From Bolinopsis microptera (taxonomy: Eukaryota > Ctenophora > Tentaculata > Lobata > Bolinopsidae), in the NCBI RefSeq assembly GCF_026151205.1, contig NC_087079.1:5041230-5105229 (forward strand): a stretch of 64,000 nucleotides of DNA. Direction: 5' to 3'. A program made the translations under genes and the position numbers. Shown piece by piece: positions 1-60,400 of this stretch. The notes below the pieces were generated by a model. It worked only from the letters and a program-made list of their open reading frames with translations. It was not told the origin of the DNA and ran no database searches. Each line of letters opens with the position of its first letter. Positions within the stretch are counted from its first letter, which is position 1.

Positions 1-1302
1 TTTCTTCCGAGAACTCGTTTAAAACTGACACGAAGATCTTTAAATTATATTCACCGCGGAGACACGTGCTTGCTCTGTGCTCCTTCATTAACCTGCCTGT
101 TTCAGTATTAATATCTGTCGTTTTCAAGCTCAGTTCAGTAACTAGTAAGGAATATCGACTCATTCAGAGACATAATGATAGTAAGATAGTTGTACAATAG
201 AGCTTATTTTAGATACGATGACTAAAACTTACTACGGTCCATTAAGTTTGAAGAATGATCCGAAATATATTAATCAATGAATAAGAATCTAATATTTCAC
301 TAATATTTCACTTTAACAGCTGTTTGAACTAACAATCAGAAATTCGACTCTTAACGATCATCACGTAAGAGAAAGTTAACACAGTTCTCGGTTATGTCAA
401 ATAAACGAGTTGAGTACAACTCTGCTCTAGTTATTTTATACTCTCTTATATATAATATATATTATTATATATAATAATATTTTACTTGTCCCAACGTGTC
501 TAACTAAAAGTATATATCCACTGCAGTAGTGATGAGTAATAGTGTTGATCAGTTTGTAGCTGCTCCTCTACTGCTGTTACCTGGTGGCAGGTGTTGAACA
601 TGTTTAACTTATTGTTGTGTGCTCTTTAACTTTAAACCTACCTTTAATAATAACATTTCAGTATGATATTTCAGTAAGATATATAACTAAAGTACAATTT
701 GTTAAATAACGCCACAACAGATGATAACATGTTGGTGGCAGCACCACAATATGTTGATTGTTGAGCCGTATTAGTTGTGTCTGTAGACTATAGCTGTAGA
801 CACCGGTGTAGTGCACATGATGCGTGCTATCCTTGTAGTGAATATCTATCTTCCACTGTGTTTGATGTGACTTGGTTCATGGTGCTTGGTGTGATTTGTT
901 AAGCTCGTAATGTGTTGTAAGGCGTATGATTGGCATGTAGTTTGTGGTGGCAGTTTCGTTTGTTTGCTTGATAGTCGCGTGATTTATAATTATCTTTATT
1001 GTAAATTAACTATTCCAATTATTTCATCTTCATAACTTAGTCCGATTGTTCGACAAGTTTTACACTAGCGAAGTTTAGTAATAATTGAGCTCACTTGATC
1101 CATAATTAGATGATTTAAAAGAATATTATTCTACAATTATTTCTCCAGCAATAATTTATAAAGTTTGTATTTGAATGAGTGTAAAGCAACAAACCTGTAA
1201 TTTGTAATTTGTAGTGTGAAATGTATAAATCCAACCTGTAATTTGTAATTTGTAGTGTGAAATGTATAACTCCAACAACGCAATACTCTCGCCCAAGCTA
1301 AG
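1..1302. other. 5' non-coding stretch
   Basis: AT-rich sequence with no open frame that looks coding. It includes a TA-rich palindromic patch near 448-480. I see no gene in it. Confidence 0.6.
1192..1273. repeat. 41-bp direct repeat, two copies
   Basis: A block beginning AACCTGTAATTTGTAATTTG at 1192 is repeated at 1233, with a 41-bp period and almost no divergence. It lies just upstream of a possible first exon. Confidence 0.8.
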
Positions 1303-1333
1303 ATGGAAGTTCATAAAACAAGTCTTATTATCG
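1303..1333 (+). CDS. possible short first exon (speculative)
   Basis: An ATG at 1303 in a favourable context (purine at -3, G at +4) opens ten codons, MEVHKTSLII, then one extra base before a strong GTAAGT donor at 1334. The phase (1) could join the exon ending at 3077 if that exon begins at 2707. The exon is too short to be convincing and no promoter element marks it; it may be chance. Confidence 0.2.
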
Positions 1334-1340
1334 GTAAGTC

Positions 1341-1415
1341 AGCGCAACACGTGCTAAGTGCGCAACACGTGCTTAGTGCGCAGCGCACGTGCTAAGAGCG
1401 CAGCGCACGTGCTTT
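1341..1415. repeat. short tandem repeat carrying four CACGTG sites
   Basis: Four imperfect copies of a unit of about 19 bp (pattern GCGCA.CACGTGCTAAGT) each present a CACGTG palindrome, the E-box bound by USF/MITF/Myc-type bHLH proteins. The array lies directly downstream of the possible first exon at 1303. Confidence 0.6.
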
Positions 1416-1774
1416 ACACGTATCAGTTGTAGAAGGTGTGCCTCAATCAACTACCCAGCAAAGTGCTAGTATTAGCTGGTCAAGTGTGGTAAACAAAGTT
1501 CTCAAAGCTGAAAACGTTAAAGTTAATGGCAGAACAACATCAAATAGCAGCATTCCATTTTACCACATTTAAGCAATAACGAGAAGTTGATCCAGGTGCA
1601 CCCTCTACACCTGGTTTAAGTAAAGCATTAAGCAGGTGATATGATATCAGAGTTAGTTATAGAATAAATGTATTCCAGGCTAAAAGTGGACCACAAAACC
1701 ATGCTCGAAATGGTAGCAAGTACGGGGTAAGCAAGGGCCGCTATCTCTCACACATTCACGTGCGCTTTGTATGG

Positions 1775-1885
1775 CTACTGCTATGTACATTGTACAATGT
1801 ACACTGTACATTATACATTGTGCACTGTACAATGTACATTATACATTGTGCACTGTACAATGTACATTGTGTATCGTGCATTGTA
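1775..1885. repeat. TGTACA-type palindromic simple repeat
   Basis: Alternating TGTACATTGTACAATGTACA-like sequence makes a self-complementary tract. It yields overlapping short open frames rich in Tyr, Cys, His and Val, which are artefacts of the repeat. A decayed TGCACT/TGTGCA version continues to about 2050. Confidence 0.8.
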
Positions 1886-2706
1886 CATCATGCGTTGTGC
1901 ATTGTGGACTTTGCATTTTGCACTCTACTGCAGTGCACTATGCGTTGTGAGTTTGACACTTTGCAATTTACACAGTGCACTAAGCATTACGCACTATGCT
2001 ATTTAGTGTGCACTTTGTGCTACGCACTATGCTATGCACTGAGCACGCACACATGTGCTCTATACGCGGGTTTTGTTCTTCAAAGGGGGAGGGTGAAGAT
2101 TATTTTATAACTCCGTACGACTGACAGTGCAGGAAATGGAGTTGTGAAAATGATAACCTTCCTGCCCCCTTTTGAAGTTACCATCTTGTATGTTGCAGCA
2201 CATGCTTTTGGCCATGTTTTGTGTGCTTGTGGTACTAATGTGGTACTGCGCTATTCATATAAAAGTGCTAGCTTTGTTCTTTGCGATTTCATGAAAATGT
2301 GTTTGAAGGGTAGGTCGAGTGTGCATTCTTTAGTTTTTTAAACTTTTAAAGTGTGTTGAAGCCTTACAGACAGCAAAGCAAAGGTTGTTTTACAAATAAG
2401 TGTTTCACGCAAATACATAATGTCACCCTTTGATATAAAGTGCATGAACAGATATTAATAAATTAACCCGTTCTTTTTGATCCATTGTCCCATTTTATGA
2501 AGCCTTATCAAGAAATATCCAGCACAGTAACTATTGTTCCATATCTCTCACATCGCACCCTCGCACCCTATCACTGAGCTTGATAGCCGCTCTAGTCCCA
2601 CACTCTATCACTGAGCTTGAGAGCCCCTCTAGTCCCACACCCTATCACTGAGCTTGAGAGCCCCTCTAGTCCCACACCCTATCACTGAGCTTGAGAGCCC
2701 CTCTAG

Positions 2707-50757
<48,051 letters not shown>

Positions 50758-52125
50758 TATTGAGGAGACTTACATTCCTCTCTCAGAGAGCTGGCAGCTA
50801 GTTACACATTTCTCACACGTGCAGTTCCACGTGTAGTTTCATAGAACACGTGGACTGCCACGCGCGGCACGTGCTTGTGCGCGCACCACACCGTGAAACC
50901 ATCAAACACCGTGTGTACGACACGCAGACACAAAAGTTCAGTTTTTAGTTTGATTTGGCGTTTTTTTGACGATCAGCATGTTTCATATTATGTGCATATT
51001 AATAGCATATTATGTTCTATCAAATACTTGACGTTCCTCATGTTTTTACAACTACAAGTCTTCCACTTAATCCCTGCTAACATGAGATTTTAGGAAATAT
51101 TTGAAAACCTGTGGCCACAAAAGGGGTCCGTTTAAATTCCAAAAAGCAAATCACAATTAATTAGACTTTAAGTAGGAAATTAATAGCTTGATGTAACAAT
51201 TTTTAAGAGAGCTAGTATAAAACTAGATCTAGAAAACCAGATATAACATCTTTTAATTTTGTTTTTTGCATCGAATGTGGCTGATGATTATAAGTAAGTT
51301 TGTATTATGTTATGTTGCTTTTTATGATTGTGGTTGTACTATTTTTAGGGTCTTGAACTGTGCTCAATGCCCTTCACTCGATGATTTAAAATCTAAGATA
51401 TCGATTAAAATGTATCAGGTGAAGGGATGCTGGATATATCTTATTTTTAGGAGTACATAAGCAGAGATAAGATCTCAGTTTGGTTAGATTAATACCTTTT
51501 TCGTTAAGAATTGTCTGTTTCAATCATGACTCGTTAGCACACGATGCTTCTTGAAAATGAGTGGTGGATGTCTCATTTCCTATCTGTGCAGCACGTGGTA
51601 AAACTTTGTCTATCACATGGTAGAATACTAAACAGAGGCAGTTAATAATGACAACGTTAAACGGTGGTTACTTGTACCGTTTTCAGCTCGTTTCTGGATT
51701 GCTTTTACAAATTTGTTAGAGTCGTTACTATATATTTCTGATATTTACTGATTTTGTATTGTAATTTTCACGAAATGAAAGGTACGAATTGTTAATTCAT
51801 TTTAGAACATGTTTTTTTTCTTCTTGCTAGGCTTTGGCCGGGGATTCTTATAAAAAATACAGTCATGCAAAATTTTATTTGGGCACTTATCAGTGGCGTA
51901 ACGGTGCATGTTATTGTTGGCGCCCCCGCCGAAAAAGCGCCCCCTCCCCTTTTAGCGCCTCTCCCTAAAATTAGACAAATTGGGTGATTTTATAGGATAC
52001 GCCAGCAAAATCTCTAAAAAATGTGTTTCTAAAGCAAAACGGTATTTTGCTTGAAAAATGGCGAGCTGGAGGCTAGATTAACGAAAATTCTAATCTGAGG
52101 TATCACATATCAGAGATTCTTCAAC
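50758..52125. other. 3' UTR and intergenic sequence
   Basis: Clustered ACACGTG-type sites at 50817-50875, then AT-rich sequence with small chance frames. No gene seen. Confidence 0.5.
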
Positions 52126-53127
52126 CAATGAGTTATGTCCAATTTAAGGATAAGACTGGATCTGGAAAAATGGCGAACTAAAGGCCAGTCTATTGTCTTA
52201 CAGGTTCTAATCAGACGTATCAGAGCTACTTCAGCTAGTGAGTTATGTCTAATTGAAGGTCAAGACTGGATCTGGAGGAGTCATTTTAGGGCCTACGAAA
52301 TATTTTCCACAGGTATTTTGTCGAGCTGAATATATTACGCCCTTTGAACATCCTCTGTTTGCTTGGATCTCAAAAATGGCGAGCTGGAAGCCAGTCTTAC
52401 AGGTTCTAATCGGACGTATCAGAGCTACTTCAGCTAGTGAGTTATGTCTAATTGAAGGTCAAGACTGGATCTGGAGGAGTCATTTTAGGGCCTACGAAAT
52501 ATTTTCCACAGGTATTTTGTCGAGCTGAATATATTACGCCCTTTGAACATCCTCTGTTTGCTTGGATCTCAAAAATGGCGAGCTGGAAGCCAGTCTTACA
52601 GGTTCTAATCGGACGTATCAGAGCTACTTCAGCTAGTGAGTTATGTCTAATTGAAGGTCAAGACTGGATCTGGAGGAGTCATTTTAGGGCCTACGAAATA
52701 TTTTCCACAGGTATTTTGTCGAGCTGAATATATTACGCCCTTTGAACATCCTCTGTTTGCTTGGATCTCAAAAATGGCGAGCTGGAGGCCAGTCTTACAG
52801 GTTCTAATCGGACGTATCAGAGCTACTTCAGCTAGTGAGTTATGTCTAATTGAAGGTCAATACTGGATCTGGAGAAGTCATTTTAGGGCCTACGAAATAT
52901 TTTCCACAGGTATTTTGTCGAGCTAAATATATTACGCCCTTTGAGTTTGAACGTCCTCTATTTGCTTGGATCTCAAAAATGGCGAGCTGGAGGCCAGTCT
53001 TACAGGTTCTAATCGGACGTATCAGAGCTACTTCAGCTAGTGAGTTATGTCTAATTGAAGGTCAATACTGGATCTGGAGGAGTCATTTTAGGGCTTTCGA
53101 AATATTTTCCACAGGTATTTTAACCAC
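52126..53127. repeat. 199-bp tandem repeat, about five copies
   Basis: The landmark CAGGTTCTAATC occurs at 52201, 52400, 52599, 52798 and 53003: period 199 bp, with one 6-bp insertion (GAGTTT) in the last interval. The copies are nearly identical, with a more diverged unit at the left edge. Each unit carries the same open frames of about 91 codons in shifting phase, which are products of the repetition. Candidate satellite or local amplification. Confidence 0.93.
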
Positions 53128-54059
53128 CTGACTGATTCGCTTACAATCTGTTCATGGGTAAATTATTAAATAGATTAAGTGAGCACAAAGGTATTGACCA
53201 GTACTGGTTGAGTTTTGTGGATATTAATAACAATGCCGACATCATCATATCTGACACAGCCAAAACCTCTTCGAGACATCCTACACAGCACCAGCCTTCT
53301 GAACAGCTACACTGCTATAGGGTAGTGACACCACATCTGTGTGTCGTGGTCTATTTCCAAAAGATAAAAGCTGGTGTTCTACGATGGAAATAGGGTCAGA
53401 AACAACGCCAAGTGGAAGGAAACTAGGAGATCCTGGGGAAATCCTGCTGGGTCAGTACCACTACCATGATATTGATAGCAGGTACGGTGGAGCCGGAGGG
53501 GGTTAGGTACTGCAAAGCAGCCTCTATTTTACCATCGCGATACAGGTGATGGTATTGATTTAGCTCCCTGCGGTGAGCCACCGCTTCCCTCAATTGCCAT
53601 GTTTGATGCTTTCTCATCAACTTTTAGTGTTCTACTTCATTACATGCCAGTTCGTGTCGAAGCGGCGAAGCGGCGAAGTCCTCCAAATATTGATCGTATG
53701 CAATTATTACTTTTTATGTTGAAATTGGTTGCTAAGCTGTATTAGTGTATGTGTTGTGTGTAGCACAGTATAGGTTGTACCTAGCTGCTCGTCTTAGTGG
53801 CAAAACAAATATATACGTACTGCACAATTGCAATTGCAAATCCAGAATCAAGAATTATCGCTATAAATTGTTACATTTCTTTGCCATATTTTATCATTTG
53901 TGGCTATGAAGTATGAGTATTGACTATATAAAAATCCAGAGATAATCCCACTCCCTCCCTCCTCTATATAATAGACTATAAATCTCTCTTTTGACTTTTA
54001 ATCCTTTTCTAATTTCTATATCTCGCTCTTTACTGAACCGTCTGGTGATCTTACTGCAG
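53128..54059. other. intergenic sequence
   Basis: Small frames at 53154-53393 only. I see no gene with confidence. Confidence 0.5.
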
Positions 54060-54199
54060 TTTGCTTTAATCGAATTAAAAAGAGCACACTCGACATCTAC
54101 TCCACCAAGTTTTACAAACAGGATTTACCCAACACAATGGGCATGCCTACGGAGGAACAGCTGGAGATTCACGCTAACAAAGTTAAAGTGGCATTCTAA
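54060..54199 (+). CDS. possible terminal exon of an unidentified gene
   Basis: After a good acceptor (CTTACTGCAG, phase 1 in) the frame reads CFNRIKKSTLDIYSTKFYKQ, then DLPNTMGMPTEEQLEIHANK and VKVAF, stopping at TAA 54197. The sequence has the balanced, globular composition of a real conserved C-terminus. I do not recognise the family. No upstream exon is clear; MGKLLNRLSEHK at 53154, with a phase-1 GTATTG donor, would join in frame but is not persuasive. It ends only 180 bp before the next gene's start codon. Confidence 0.35.
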
Positions 54200-54378
54200 G
54201 AGTGGGCCGTGACATGCTAACTAGGAAAGTAGTAACTACTGCCCGGATCCTTTGTAAGGAGATTGTCACTCTGTCAGAAGAGCCGCGCGTCACGTGCCCC
54301 GACAGATGTCTCTTTAACTCAGCTTCAAACCCTTATTCTTAGCTTCATCTCCTGCCTTGCTATCTACGTTTTGCAATC

Positions 54379-54420
54379 ATGATGAGAGCTGTAGCAGTGT
54401 GTTTTCTACTCTTCATCCAG
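54379..54420 (+). CDS. first exon: signal peptide
   Basis: The ATG at 54379 is followed by a second ATG. MMRAVAVCFLLFIQ is a short hydrophobic signal peptide; cleavage is probably near the junction with ATGNRTTYDD. Donor GTAAGT, phase 0. Confidence 0.8.
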
Positions 54421-57400
54421 GTAAGTTTCTTAAGGTATATCTAGCATGGACTTATATGGTACCGAATACTGATCACTACCGACTCACTTGAATGTGTGCT
54501 CATCGGCTAAAAAGGAAGGAGTCCGGTCAAGCCCAATGGAAACTTTTTTTGCCAGAGAGCTCAATTAGATAATTTTTCTGTGTACGGGTATTTGCCTCAC
54601 AGAATGGCCAAAAAAAAGGAAGGTCTCTCAAAGTCACAAAACACACTTTATTCCAGTTTTTATCTCATAAGAAGCTAAGTTGACACTCATATTTTTCTTC
54701 CCGGGGGTTCATTTAATCTCATAACCATTTTTTCTTTGAGAAAAATTGGCCGGAAAATCTTCCTCCAAAAAAACATGCCTCACAGAATGGCCAAATCTGA
54801 ATTTCTATAATCTTGTTGATGGAGATACTTTTTAAATTTCTATCACCACACGTTCTTAGAAAACCTATTAAGGAATGGGGTAATAACCTAAAACTCACGA
54901 AAAAACTGAGCTGTGAAAAATTATTTCACAAAAAAGAAAAAATGCCTGACAAAATGGCAAAAAAAAAAGAAAACGAGAAAATTTTATTTTTCTAAAACCT
55001 TTGGCTCTTGTTTCAGGCATGCTGCTGGTATTAATATGCCTTGTTAACACCCCCATATAGGTGAAATTTCTTAGAACTGAATAAAAAGGGCATAATTTCC
55101 TACACCAAAAATGGCCATTTTGTGTGGCGTTGTTCATATTCCCTGATTTCATGATTTATAATACCTTCATTCGGCTGTAAAAACACTCCATCTGGGGTGT
55201 TATTGTATGATAAATAGCTTGTGAATACTTTAGACTTATGGTTTCATTGAATAAAAGGAGTTTTAAATTTTTGCCATTTTGTGAGGCATATTTTGGCCAT
55301 TTTGTGAGGTGTTTAGCCATTTTAACATTTTGTTTCTTCCTAAATTGAACAATGTTCGTTTTGTTTGATGAATACTATTCTTTAAACATCTTCTGTCATA
55401 CTGGTGCCAGAAGTTCTCACCAAAATGCAAACTTAGTTCAAAAATTTGAAAACAAATTTTGTGAGGCATATTTTGGCCATTTTGTGAGGCGTGTAGCCAT
55501 TTTAGCATTTTTTTCTTCCTATATTGAACAATGTTCGTTCTGTTTGATGAATACTATTCTTTGAACATCTTCTGTCATACTGGTGTCAGAAGTTCTCACC
55601 AAAATGTAAACTTAGTTCAAAAATTTGAAAACAAATTTTTCGGTGCTCAAAATTTCTACATAAACAGTCATATTTATGCCAGAAAATGTGGTCCTAGTTA
55701 ATGATTTCACCACAGGAAGTGTTGCCAGAAGACTTTTGTTTCATATGGTATCCACAAAACCTACCAGTCTTTTATAAAAAATTAGTTACAAAAACATTTA
55801 CAAATTTGGCCATTCTGTGAGGCTAGCCATTCTGTGAGGCATTTACCCGTACGGTTATAGCTAGTTAGTGAATTAGTAAAAGTCAGGGTTGGGTATATTC
55901 ACCATTATACTGCAAAGTGCAAGTCAATATTTATGGCTACAAAATTGGGAACACAACGTTTTGACCGGAGGATTAAATTATTGATAACCTTACCTGGGTA
56001 GCATAGTGTTCAACCGATATCTTCGCACATGTGTATAACGTTTGGCAGCGTGATTAACAGGTTAAAGGATTAGGGATAGTTCACAAAATGACATAGGACG
56101 TCAGTAACAGTCACAAGTGTACAAAATTATTAATTGATATTTTTTGAAGACATTAATGAACGTATTCAGACACAGAAAGTTTAAAGTCAATGTTTAACTT
56201 AAATACAAAGGTTGAATACTGATATTGAATACTGTTGTTGAATACTGATGTTGAGTCACATGATGTTGAGTACAGATGTTGAGTAAAGATGTTGAATACT
56301 GATGTTGAATACTGATGTTGAATACTGATGTTGAGTAATGATGTTGAGAACAGATGTTGAATACTGATGTTGAGTACTGATGTTGAATAAATTCCACACA
56401 GGCTACTGGAAATCGAACCACGTACGATGATATTATGGATCTCCAAGACGGTGACGATTGCCCCAAAGGTATGCCCATTTATTTTGTTTTATTTTTTCTA
56501 ATTTTTAAGTTGATAAATGGACAAAAAAGTCGAGTAATCAAAATGATTTTGGTTATTTATCAATAAATGTTTTGGACGTTGTTAATTATTTATTTGCTTT
56601 TTTCATTGTTAGTAAATTAATTAGTTGGTCAGCATTTTGACCAATAAAATGCTTGTCGCTTTTATTTTTGTTAATTTTAGTGATTTGAAAGTGTGATTAT
56701 AAAATTAAAAGGAGAAAAAAGAACACGAAATTGAACTATAATTATCGAATAGAAGTCAAAACAAACAATATAATATTCATTCACGAACTCATCCTTGTGG
56801 GGCTTTTCCGTACCTAGGTTTCGGGTTCGGGCCAGGATTTGCAACTCCGCCACCTCCGTATCCTCCGGGACCACCGCCACCTCCGTATCCTCCGGGACCA
56901 CCGCCGTTAGGATTCCAGCCGCTGTTAGCTGAAGGCCAGCCACCGTTCCCACCAGGATTGTAGCCAGAGTATCCACCACTGCCTTGGTAGCCACCTTGAG
57001 ATTTAACCACCACGATCTGTTTCCCCGAGTAATATTGTACCACGGGATCTTTAGAATAATCCTCATCATCCCCGTCGTCTTTCACTAACACGAGCTCGAA
57101 TGTGAATGTGCTACCCGGGTAGTTTAGTTGGTTTTGTGGTGGAGCTGGAAGGACTCCAAGTACATTTGAAACGCCTCCTTGACCACCGGGCCACACTGGA
57201 CCTTGTGGTATTCCAGGGTATCCTCCTTGTATTCCAGGGTATCCTCCTTGTACTCCAGGGTATCCTCCTTGTCCAGGCCACACTGGACCAGGACCTCCAA
57301 TTCCTGGCTGGCCACCACCATAGCCTTGATTCCAGCCTGGATTACCACCACCGACTCCAGGTTGGCCAACGCCGTAGCCTTGATTCCAGCCTGGGTTACC

Positions 57401-60400
57401 ACCACCGACTCCACCGCCACCGCCGCCGCCACCGCCACCACCACCGCCGCCGCCACCACCGCCGCCTCCTTGTCCTGAGTTTAACTCATCGGGTTTACCA
57501 TCAATTTTATCGACTGGAATGGCGTGAAGAACAGCCAGGGAAAGGATCAGGATCTGTAAACTCCGCATAACTGCCATGACAACGACAGAATTGATGCAAG
57601 AAATGATTTGATGATCTGCTGGTTCAGTGAAAACAGGCTGTTTTCTTAATCCACACGTAGCCAAAACAATTCCGGACTCGGTCAAAACAATGCTTGTTTA
57701 ACCTTTGTTCGGGTGGGAAGTCAAAACATTTTGAAACTTTCGACTGCTGCAACTAATATTCCAAGTGTTAAAACAACCATCTGCAGAAAAATTGTTCAAA
57801 TGTACTAAGATTAGAATCAGAGAAATGAGAAACGCAATTCAAATCAAAGCATAAAATAGCTTTACTTTGCATAAAAATTAAAATGGCTTTACTTTTACTT
57901 GCGAATGCGAACTTAAAGTTTGCAAAATAAACAGATTGAAATAAAATGTACTAAACAACAAACCTATCATATTTTTATGTGCGCACATCGTGCTGTAAGC
58001 TTTGCTCTATAACTATTCGTTAATCGGTTCCCGTTTCACTTTATAGGCGGTACTGGTAGCAGACCCACCATTTTGAATTAAATTGCTGTTCTAAAAATTT
58101 TGAAGTTACATAATATTATCTCTCCGAGATTGGCAACATGGCAGATAACAACTACCCCTGCAGGCACATGGTCAGTAGACGGGACCCACTTTATGGGAGC
58201 CGACGAATGTGAGCAGTGCTGGGAAGGTCAATACAACAACCAGGAAGCTAACATAGCGTGTGACATGTGCCCTGCCGGTACCTTTTCCCCTGATGTAGGA
58301 TACTGGGAGTGTGAGAAGTGCCCCCCAGGTCAGATCACTACGGAGAGTGAGAACTGGGAGTGTTTCCCCTGTGGGAGAGGTCAGCACAGTCCGGGAGAGG
58401 GTGGTACTACTTGTTTGGACTGTCCTAAAGGAGGATACCAGGTATTTGTTGGGGCAGTCAGACGTAGTTTACAAATCAAGTCACGATTAGTGCCCTGTGA
58501 CGTCACGATTAGTGCCCTGTGACGTCACGATCAGTGCCCTGTGACGTCACGATTAGTGCCCTGTGACGTCACGATTAGTGCCCTGTGACGTCACGATTAG
58601 TGCCCTGTTACGTCACGATTAGTGCCCTGTGACGTCACGATCAGTGCCCTGTGACGTCAGTTTACAGTTGAGTAACCAACATTTGTAACCAGCATTTCTA
58701 CAAAAACCAGACCCCTGACATTAACATCTCCAGGACGAAGAGGGAGCAGGTACCTGTAAACTATGCCCTGCTGGTACCTCCTCTGCAGAGGCTGCCGTTG
58801 AGGCTGCTGACTGTGCAGCCTGTCCTGCCGGCTCCTACTCCCCGGTTGAGGGGTCGGACTGTCTGCTCTGTCCGGTAGAGACGTACGGAGATGTGTCCGG
58901 AGCTTCCTCCTGCAAGAGCTGTCCTTCTAACACTGATCACGAAGGTTATTATTAATTAGCTGTGTATATTACTCTGTCATCATTTTAATTTGAGGTGACG
59001 AATTAATAAGTTAGAATTTTAGTTAGTGTACTGACTATTTGTTGCACATTTTAACGAATAATGAAAACGGTTTGAATTTGTAACTTATAGCGTATGTTCT
59101 GTATTACATTTTCAATTTGAGATACAAATTGAACTTCACATTAAATATTTCTGTAATATGTCACGTATCAAGCCCCTTGTAACACAGCAACTAAATACAA
59201 CTCACCAGGTGCGACAGAGTGTGGTGCTGCCTCGTGTCCTGAGGGGGAAGTCAGTGTGGATGGAATATGTACACCTTGTCCAGCTGGATCTTTCGCTGAA
59301 AATGGTGAGTGGCCACAATCAGATTTCGTTTATAACGCCAATTGCTAATGCTTTTGTTCGAGTTGCCATATCTCTCTTCATCGATAGCAGCTCAAACTGC
59401 GACGGACTGTCAGTTTTCAGGATGTTGAAATAAACCACTGCACTGGTGTTTTATAATTTTACCTGCAGAAGCAGAGACCTGTTCGAAATGTGCTAAAGGG
59501 GAGTACAGTGACGTTACTGGAGCCAGCAGCTGCAACAAGTGCCCTGTAAAAACTTACGGGGATGTTGAAGGTATGATGTGTTTAATTAGATTACACAGTT
59601 GTCATTTTTTATTTTAGTTTTGGGGCCTTTATAACGCCAATCAAAGCTAATTCTCAGGTTCTCGTAAGCCAATTTCGAACAAATTGTAATCTTATCATAG
59701 TACTACCAATCTACCATACATGGTACAATCTATACATCGTACAATCTATACATAGTACAATATACCTTTTGATTTGTTTGGAGAGGCGAATCATACACAG
59801 TTTAGGCTCTTGAAATCTTCGAATTAAAAATCATCTTGAGAGAACCTCCTGAATAGAAATAAGTTAGGCTCATATTTAGGTAGAAACAAAACAGACTTAA
59901 AAACAAGAATCCCAAAAAATTTGTATGTATGGAAAAAAATCTTTTAATTTTAATTTAAATAAAATTTAACGGGACACCAATCATAATAAAACAAAAATAC
60001 TGACAAAAATTACGGAAGGCAAATAAATTACACAACAAAAATAACTAAACTTATCATCTTATAACTTTTATTCTATTAATCCCCAAAATATTAGTTCTGA
60101 ATATAGAAATTAATCGATGCTCTTCTCTATCAAGTTCTATTGCTGGACATTTCTTGACAAATGCAACTTTAAAATTAATAAGACTCATGGATTCCGGGTG
60201 TTCATATATATATAATAACAATATATACATAATACAATCTACTATACAATAATGTCGTTTCAACCCGAATAGGACTGTCGGTATGTAAGCCGTGCGAAAG
60301 TAACGACCAGGAAGGAATGACCGAGTGTGAGAAGGTGGAGTGCCCTGAGGGTCAGGTTCTGAAGGAGGGAGAATGTGTGCCCTGTTCTGCTGGAGAGTAC

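Noticed and set aside
1760-2110. Overlapping Tyr/Cys/His-rich frames
   Set aside because: They come from the TGTACA palindromic simple repeat.
51891-51960. Possible hAT terminus (CAGTGGCGTAAC followed by GC-rich sequence)
   Set aside because: The start resembles known hAT ends, but no matching inverted end or 8-bp duplication was found in the window.
52135-53131. Series of similar frames of about 91 codons
   Set aside because: They are the same 199-bp repeat read in turn; the unit length is not a multiple of three and there is no splice or start evidence.
57106-57570. Plus-strand Leu/His/Arg-rich frame
   Set aside because: Complement of the Gly/Pro repeat gene; composition mirrors the antisense codons and there is no independent signal.
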